From the NCBI GenBank assembly GCA_937892405.1, contig CALAFS010000287.1:1-7178 (forward strand): 7,178 nt of DNA. Direction: 5' to 3'. The notes under the pieces were generated by a model. That model did not search any database and was not told where the DNA came from. It worked only from the letters and a program-made list of their open reading frames with translations. Of the stretch, positions 1-6,600 are shown one piece after another. A program made the translations under genes and the position numbers. Source of the stretch: an uncultured Clostridia bacterium (GTDB lineage Bacteria > Bacillota > Clostridia > Oscillospirales > CAG-272). Position 1 is the first letter of the stretch, and the number at the start of each line of letters is the position of its first letter.

Positions 1-179
1 GCATGGGAGATCTTCTCACCTTCACCTATGGGGAAAGCGGTGAGTACCGCGGCACCTACCACCTCGCGGCATACTACGGCACGACCGACGCGGAAAGTGA
101 GAATCTGAAAACGCTCCTTGTCCGCCTCGCAAAGTATTCCGCCGCGGCGAAGGCATACCGTGATTCCTTCGGAAAGTGA
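1..179 (+). CDS. C-terminal end of a probable secreted protein of unknown function (5' partial)
   Basis: The frame whose codons begin at base 3 is open from the left edge to a TGA at 177-179 and gives 58 readable residues. The Met at base 3 is probably internal, since no ribosome binding site can be seen and the gene continues off the window. The first half is aromatic and beta-like (GDLLTFTYGESGEYRGTYHL, then AAYYGTTD); the last 26 residues form a likely amphipathic, alanine-rich helix (LLVRLAKYSAAAKAYRDSF). I recall similar tails at the ends of long extracellular proteins from gut Clostridia, but I cannot name a family. The codon choice (ctc, gcc, gcg, acc) matches the giant gene downstream. 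The stop lies only 10 bases before the preferred start of the small peptide gene, so the two are probably co-transcribed and perhaps translationally coupled. Confidence 0.75.
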   Translation, partial: MGDLLTFTYGESGEYRGTYHLAAYYGTTDAESENLKTLLVRLAKYSAAAKAYRDSFGK

Positions 180-181
180 GG
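178..181 (+). promoter_or_regulatory. Ribosome binding site deciding the start of the 48-aa peptide gene
   Basis: GAGG overlaps the upstream stop codon (TGA at 177-179) and lies 8 bases before ATG 190 but only 2 bases before ATG 184. This favours ATG 190 and suggests translational coupling with the upstream gene. Confidence 0.55.
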
Positions 182-189
182 ATATGAAC

Positions 190-336
190 ATGAAAGTTTG
201 CAAAAACGAGTACAATTCTCCGAAAATCGAACTTCTTACTCTTGAAGACTCCGACATTCTGACTTCCTCTCCCGGTGCCGATGAAGGCACCGACACCCCC
301 GTCATCGACGAGGGCGGGGTGTGGAAGAGCGAATAA
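190..336 (+). CDS. Small acidic peptide of unknown function (48 aa)
   Basis: This short frame ends at TAA 334-336. ATG at 190 is preferred because GAGG at 178-181 lies 8 bases upstream; ATG at 184 (adding Met-Asn) is in frame but only 2 bases from that GAGG. The product has a basic start (MKVCKNEYNSPKIELL), a central acidic segment (TLEDSDILTSSPGADEG) and an acidic tail ending GGVWKSE. It has one Cys (residue 4), no signal peptide and no membrane segment. I recall many similar small proteins in gut Clostridia, with a Y-x-x-P-K/E-I-E start and a D-(I/V)-(I/L)-T-x-S block, whose function is unknown to me. The codons fit real coding, and the gene sits tightly between the upstream stop and a strong terminator. 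A precursor peptide (Gly-Gly near the C terminus) is possible, but no modification enzyme is visible. Existence is fairly sure; function is unknown. Confidence 0.75.
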   Translation: MKVCKNEYNSPKIELLTLEDSDILTSSPGADEGTDTPVIDEGGVWKSE

Positions 337-359
337 ATTCCGAATTCCTCTTATCGGGG

Positions 360-403
360 AAGACCGGCGCAGGCGCGAAAAAACGCCCGCGCCGGTCTTT
401 TTT
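360..403 (+). terminator. Strong intrinsic (Rho-independent) terminator
   Basis: An uninterrupted 11-bp stem, AAGACCGGCGC (360-370) with GCGCCGGTCTT (389-399), is extended after one mismatch by an inner GGCG/CGCC pairing (372-375 with 384-387) around an A-rich loop, and runs straight into T6 (398-403). It lies 23 bases after the stop of the small peptide gene. It ends that transcription unit and separates it from the giant gene downstream. Confidence 0.93.
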
Positions 404-485
404 GCCTTCTCCCGAAAAGACGCAAGATTTTCCATGACTTTCACAAAAAGAGAGCAAGATAATGCCCGCATTTTCGTTCAAAATG

Positions 486-494
486 TGATATAAT
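486..494 (+). promoter_or_regulatory. Extended -10 promoter of the giant hydrolase gene
   Basis: TGATATAAT gives a consensus TATAAT hexamer (489-494) preceded by the TGn extension (486-488), as used by the housekeeping sigma factor. No good -35 box is found: the hexamer 17 bases upstream is CCGCAT at 466-471, which is usual for extended -10 promoters. The region before it is A/T-rich compared with the genes. Transcription would begin near base 501, leaving a leader of about 100 nt. Confidence 0.75.
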
Positions 495-505
495 GAAAAA
501 GAACC

Positions 506-569
506 GGGCACTGTCAAAAAGTGCCTTGCCCTCCGCTTTTGTCGCCTTCTGGCGGAAAGCCGCAGAGGG
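506..569 (+). promoter_or_regulatory. Structured 5' leader with two consecutive hairpins
   Basis: The first hairpin pairs GGCACT (507-512) with AGTGCC (520-525) around a 7-nt loop. The second is longer and imperfect: CCCTC (529-533) with GAGGG (565-569), CG with CG (534-535, 561-562), CTTT with AAAG (536-539, 556-559) and CGCC with GGCG (543-546, 551-554) closing a TTCT loop. GGGCA (506-510) could instead pair with TGCCC (527-531), which overlaps the base of the second hairpin. Neither hairpin is followed by a T tract, so they are not terminators. No riboswitch class is recognised. This may be an mRNA-stabilising or regulatory leader; function is inferred from pairing only. Confidence 0.4.
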
Positions 570-585
570 TAAAGTCAAACCACGG

Positions 586-591
586 AAAGGA
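586..591 (+). promoter_or_regulatory. Ribosome binding site of the giant hydrolase gene
   Basis: AAAGGA lies 7 bases before ATG 599, a near-ideal Shine-Dalgarno position. It fixes the start directly in front of a textbook signal peptide. Confidence 0.85.
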
Positions 592-598
592 ACCGAAT

Positions 599-694
599 AT
601 GAAAAAAACATCGCTTTTTCACCGATTCTTGAGCGGCGTGCTTTGCGCACTGATCCTCGTGTCGCTGCTCCCGCTGTCTCTCTACTCCTTTGCC
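599..694 (+). other. Signal peptide (residues 1-32) of the giant hydrolase
   Basis: The N terminus has basic residues (K2, K3, H8, R9), a hydrophobic core (FLSGVLCALILVSLLPL) and a likely signal peptidase I site after S-F-A (A32), followed by acidic EE. Cys16 is not in a lipobox, since the residues before it are G-V-L, so this is a secreted protein and not a lipoprotein. Confidence 0.9.
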
Positions 695-3600
695 GAAGAG
701 ACACGGAAGGCACCGGAGGAGCTTGCCGCTCTCGAGGCATATCACGGCGGGCAGACAACCGTCACCGACACCTACATAGACGCCGACGGAAAGCGCGGCG
801 CAGGATACGGGAACTCCGTCACCCTTCATTATTATTATGACAGCGAAAAGACCTACGAGGGGAGCAAAATCGGGGAGAACGGCGCGGTTACGATCCTCTA
901 TGTCATGAATACGAACACGCCCCGATACGGCACCGATTCCGACGAGACGATCGTCCGTTCGATGCTTGAACGCGGGTTTTATGTCATTGTGGCAGACTAT
1001 GCGGAAAATCCCGTCACATCGCCCGACCTTGACTGGAGTATTCAGACGATCCGTACGAAGATTCTCAAAGGGACGGTCGCGACGCCCGGACGCGGGGCGG
1101 ACGCTTCGCTCGATGTCGCACTCAACTATGTCGTGCCCGCGGGATATAACATTACCTACGGAATCCCGTATTTCGCCTACGATCTTGACGGCGCGGCGGG
1201 CACGCTCGAGCGGATTGTCGAGATCTGGAACAACGACTTCAAGTCGGTGAAGCGGGACAGCATCGTCTATTGGTACGATGACGCGGCGGGAGAGCATAAG
1301 GCGACCGATCCTTATGATCCCGAGAATCCGAAGCACTATCGCGCCGGTGAAGTCGATGTCGCAGCGGGTCGCCTCGGCAAGGATTACGGCATTTGGTTTT
1401 CGAGCGCCGAAGGGAAGGACGGGATCACAAATGCCGCTCTCGCCGCCCTCGACCCCGAAGAAGCAAAGGCATACCGCTATACTTATATCGGCAATACCAA
1501 GGCAAGGGACATCTATGACTGCACCAAGGCGGACGGTACCTTTATCGACCTTGTCCTCCGCATGGATGTGATTTACCCGACAGGGAACGCGACGGAGACT
1601 CCCGTCATGGTTGCTTTTTCTTCGGGTTATACCCGCGCTTCCGCACTCACGAGCGAAATGCGCCCGCAGCTGACAGGTTTCCTGTTCGCGGGCTATACCG
1701 GCGTGGTTTCGGACTACGGACTGGTTCCCATGAGCAGAAACGATCATTACGGCTACTTCTGCGGCAACAGCCAGCAGTACTCAGTCTCGGGCGATAACTA
1801 TACATATTCGCTCGCGGTATATAACGGACTTCGCTCGGATACCGCACTTCTCCGCACCCTGCGAAAGCTCGGTACCGACGGCATTGTCTTCACCTCGGAG
1901 GACGAGAGGGAGCGCGTGCTTGACGGCTCGACGAGCCTTTGCTACCGCTTTGACACCGACGCCTTCGGCGGCTACGGGAACTCAAAGGCGGGACCCATTA
2001 TCCGCCTCGGCGCGGCAGATCCCACACTCCTTGAGGAGCTCCGTCATCTTCCCGGGCACATCGGGGAGAGTCGGTACGATCTTCTCCTCGACCCCGACTT
2101 CTGTACTTATGAAAAGGACGGGGAGAGTGTCACCTACTATTCCGATCCTTATTACACCGTCACGGACGGCGTCGCCACCGCGAAGGACGCGAGAGTGCGC
2201 CTGCCGCGCGCGACGGTATATCCGGAGCTTTCCTCCCGCCTGAATCTTACCTACGGGCAGTGCGGCGCCTGCGCCGACACCGTCACCGAAGGGCACGCCC
2301 CCATCTTTGCGAACGGGACACAGCAGCGCGGCGGAGACGGCTCTTCCTACTACACCTTCTACCGCGATGTCTTCATGAACGCAAGAGAGAACGATCTGCC
2401 CTTCTACGGGTTGATTTCTCCGAATGTCGGGCATAGCTACGGCTACGGCGTCGACGGTTTTTACGGCATTGATACCTATTACGCTTTCCACCGTTTTGCA
2501 AACTATTGGTTGCAAAACGGGAATCCCTCCTGCGAAATTATTGATGTCGATACCACCCGAGACATCGGAATCGAAGCGGATAAACCCATTGACAGAATCT
2601 ATGAGTTCGACGAGGGCTCCGCGATCCGTCTCCAGTTTATCGGCGTCATTTCACGGAGCGAAATTCAGGAGAAGGTTACGGTGATTGACAGCGTCAGCGG
2701 CGAGGCGGTCGCGGGCGAGTGGATCTCGCTCTTCGGCGGCACACAGTGGAAGTTTGTCCCCGAGATGCTGAAGGACGCGACTTATTATACCGTCACCGTC
2801 CCGAAGAGTCTGACGGCGGAGAACGGAAAGACTCTCGCCGAAGGAAAGAGCCTCACCTTCCGCACCGAGAGCGGGAGCAGTATCATCGCCTCCGAGGCGA
2901 GCGGGAACCGTGTGCTCACCGACGGGAAGTTTTCCTATTTTATCTTTGACGAAGGAGATTACGACAGCTCCTATGAGACGCTCCTCCGCTTTACCGTGAC
3001 GGAGGACGCGGCGAATACCGTGGAGGTCTTCGGCGCCGCGATGGCGGACGCCGCCTCGTATGAGGAAGTGAGCGCATGGGAGAAGGTCGGCGAGCGCCGC
3101 CTTGTCGGCGCGGGGACTTACAGCGTCGATGTTACGGAATTTACGAAGGGGAAGAGCGGACGACTGGTTTTCCGTCTCGGCACCTCCCGCAAGGTGGGGA
3201 AGACGACGATCCACACGATCGACTTTGACTCTTCCGAGAGCCGCAATCTGAACGATCACAGAAGCGGCGGCGCGGTGCTCACCCAGTATACGCAGTCGGA
3301 TCTCTGCGTTCTCTCCGGGATCCCCGGCGGACGCGAAGGACGCGCCTTGAAATTCTCGGGCTTCCTTCAGCGCTATTCGTGGATCAATGCGGACGGCGCG
3401 CTTTCCTGCAACTATGTCGACGCCATGGTCTATGGCTTCACTCTGCATTATTTTCAGGATTACGACGAGCGCACCTTTGACGAGAGCGATTACGGGCGCA
3501 GGTTCCGCATTTCCTTTGATGTCTATGACGAAACCTCCCGCAATCTCTACCTCGGTTTTTCAAAGGACATGACGACGGTGAAGGGGGAGGAATACGCGGA

Positions 3601-6600
3601 CTTCGAGAATTCCCGCTATACCTTCCGCACCGAGGCGGGGAAATGGAAGACCTACACCGTCGAGCAGGGGGTCACCGATCCGTCGCTTTATGAGATCTTC
3701 GCGCAGAAGAGTCTGAATTTCGGAATTCAGAACAAGACGGCGCTCATCGCCGACGATGGCGTCGCGGTCTGCCCCGCGGACATGGCGGACGCCTCGGGCG
3801 GCACGGCAAAGGCATCGCACTACGCCGGTGAAAAAGGACTCTCGGACGGTTACACCGTCTATCATACGCTCATGGAAGCGAAGGACGACGGCAAGATTCA
3901 TATCCGCCATGCGGACGAGAGCGGAACGGCACTCTATATCGACAACATCGTCGTGGAGGAGATCGTGGAGCAGGTACCTCTTGCCGCAAGCGCAACTCTT
4001 TCCCTCCATACGACGGAGACGAAAGAGATTCTCCCCGCACTCTCCGCGGCGGTGTCCTCTTCCGATCCGACGGCAAGTCTCGATTCTCTCACCGTTTCGG
4101 GCGGTACGACCCCCGAGGACGACGGCGGGAAAAAGGTATATCTGCGTTATGATATTTCTCTCTTTGAGAGTCGGTTTGCCGAGGTCGTTTTCTCGGCGAC
4201 GGGAGACGGGCAGAGCGTGTCGGTCTACGGCGTTTCCGACCTTGCCGACTGGACGGCGGAGACGATCACGGCGAGGTCCGCTCCCGCCATCGACTCGACG
4301 AGCGGCAGAGTCGACCCCGCAAAGGTATATGGCGGCGCCCCGCTCGCGACCTTCCGCGCCAAGGGAAAAGAGAAAATCACCCTTGATATCACCGCATTCG
4401 TAACATCCATGAAAGAGGCGGGCGCCGACAGCGTGACCCTCCTTCTGACCTCCGACAGCGCGGCGAGCGGTACGGCGCTCACCACCCTGCTCTTCGATCG
4501 GAATACTTTCCCCTCGACGGACAGCATCTCCGGCTATGTCAGAAGCGGCGGCTTTGCCAAAGGCGATGGCGTGACGGGACTCTCCGAGCTTGACGGCGTG
4601 CGCATGCTGACTTTTGCCCCCTATAACGAGAACTGCACCCTGCGCTATGCTTCGCCCTTCTTCCCTGAAGGCACCTCCTATACCGGCAGTGCCATGAACC
4701 GCGCGTGGACAAAGGACGATGTCGGCAAAAGAGTCCGCGTCACCTTCACCGTGCGCCGCACCGATGACCTTTCGGGGGACATCACCCTGACCTACGGTAT
4801 GATGCGCAGTTATGATGTGACGGGACGGTATTTCCGTTTCAAGGATTCGGAGGGGAATATCTCGACCGACGCCGGCGGCTACGGGTTCGGTTTCTATACC
4901 GAGTCGGGCGCTGTCGAGGAAGGGAAGATCACCCTGAAGGCGGGAGAGTATACGAAGAAGGTCACCTACGAGTTTACCGTCACGGAGGGCATGTTTGCAA
5001 AGGATGTCTATCGGATCACAGACAGCGCGGACGCGAGCCTCGATACCTACGAGGGCAGCTTTGCCATCTCCTATTTCGGTATGAAGCTTACCGCAGACAG
5101 CTTTTCCGGCACGGCGGCGGATCGCCTTGCGGATACGGAGAAGCGCCCCGCCCTCGCCTTCGGCAGTATCGCGGCGGAGGAGCTTTCCGCCGGGACGCGG
5201 ATCTCTCCCTGCCTCCCGACAGAGAACGCGCTTTCCTCCTACCTCTTCGATAACGACACCGTCCGTTCGACTTATATCCGTCCCGGCGGCTTCGGCATGA
5301 ACTGGGCGAGAGACCCCGCGGCGGGCGATGAGCAGGTCGTGCGCTATGAGGACGACAACGCCATCACCTTCGCTCCCTTTAATGACGGTTGCACGATCCG
5401 GAACGCGTCGGTCTTTTTCCCTGCGGGAACCGCCTATCAGAATTCGGCGCAGAACCGCGCATGGACAAGGGACGATGTCGGAAAGAAAATCCGTGTCACC
5501 TTCACCGTGGAGCGCACGGACAGTATCGAGCAGGACATCACATTGCGCTACGGTATGATGCGCGCATATGACCTCAGAAAATCGAATACCTCCTACACCG
5601 CGAAGAACGCGGACGGCACCGTCTATACCGATCCTGCGGATTACGGCTTCGGCTTCTATACCAAGGCGGGCGCCGTCGGTGTCGGCGAGCTCGTTCTGAA
5701 AAAGGGCGAGGCGGCGAAAACCGTGACCTATGAGTTTACCGTCACCGATGAGATGTTCGCCAAAGAAGTTTTCAACGCGAGCGGCGCATCGCAGGGATAT
5801 TTCGCGATCGCCTATCTCGGTTTCAGGGTCGCGACCGAATACGGTAACATTCCGCTCGAGGAAGGGAAGACCCTGCGCGGCAATCCCGAGACCCGCCCGA
5901 CGCTGAAATTCAGAGAGGGCATGTCGGCGGCAGAAGTGGTCGACGACACCGATCTGATGTCTCTTCTCTTCGATCGGAAGACCCTGCCGAGCACGGATTA
6001 CAACGGCATCTGGTTCCGTGCTGCGGGATATGCGAAGGCGGACGAGGTTGCCTATCCGAAGGGAGAGGACGACGCGACGAGAACCTTCGTTTTCACCCCC
6101 TTTGATGCAGGGTGCACCCTGCGTAATGCTTCGATCTTCTTCCCCGTGGGAACGACTTATTCGTACAGCACACAGAACCGCGCGTGGAGCGCGGACGATG
6201 TCGGCAAGACGATGCGTGTCACCTTCACCGTCCGACGCACGGACACCCTCGACAGAGACATCACCCTGCGCTACGGCATGATGCGCGGCATCGACCTGCG
6301 CGCGGGCAGCTCCTACACCGCGAAGAACGCGGACGGTACCGCCTACACCGACCCCGCGGATTACGGCTTCGGCTTCTATGAGAGGGCGGGCGCCGTCCCG
6401 ACCGGTGAGCTTCTCCTGAAAAAGGGAGAGGCGGAGACGACCGTTACCTATACCTTCACCGTCACCGAAGAGATGTTCGCGAAGGAAGTCTTTAACGCGG
6501 GCGGCGAATCGCAGGGGTATTTCGCGATCGCCTACCTCGGTTTTCAGATCACGGCGGACTACGGCGCCGACGGATACGCGCGCGACGAACTCAGAAAGGC

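Noticed and set aside
118..189. Longer start (TTG 118) for the small peptide gene
   Set aside because: It would overlap the upstream gene by 62 bases with no ribosome binding site. ATG 190 has GAGG at a good distance.
506..569. Known riboswitch, T-box or attenuator in the leader
   Set aside because: No class-specific core sequence is seen and neither hairpin has a T tract behind it.
644..646. Lipoprotein cysteine at Cys16 of the giant protein
   Set aside because: The preceding residues G-V-L do not form a lipobox, and a normal signal peptidase I site follows at A32.
493..840. + strand frame from ATG 493 (115 codons) starting with MKKN
   Set aside because: Its ATG overlaps the -10 box, so it would lie upstream of the transcript start. 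It has no ribosome binding site and runs out of frame into the hydrolase gene.
575..1747. 390-codon open frame on the - strand
   Set aside because: Same codon-register shadow over the hydrolase domain. Its stop is the TCA at 575-577, and no ribosome binding site or domain supports it.
1982..3448. Two further - strand open frames (1982-2515 and 2651-3448)
   Set aside because: Both end at in-frame TCA codons of the sense gene and translate to low-complexity Arg/Val/Gly-rich sequence without domains.
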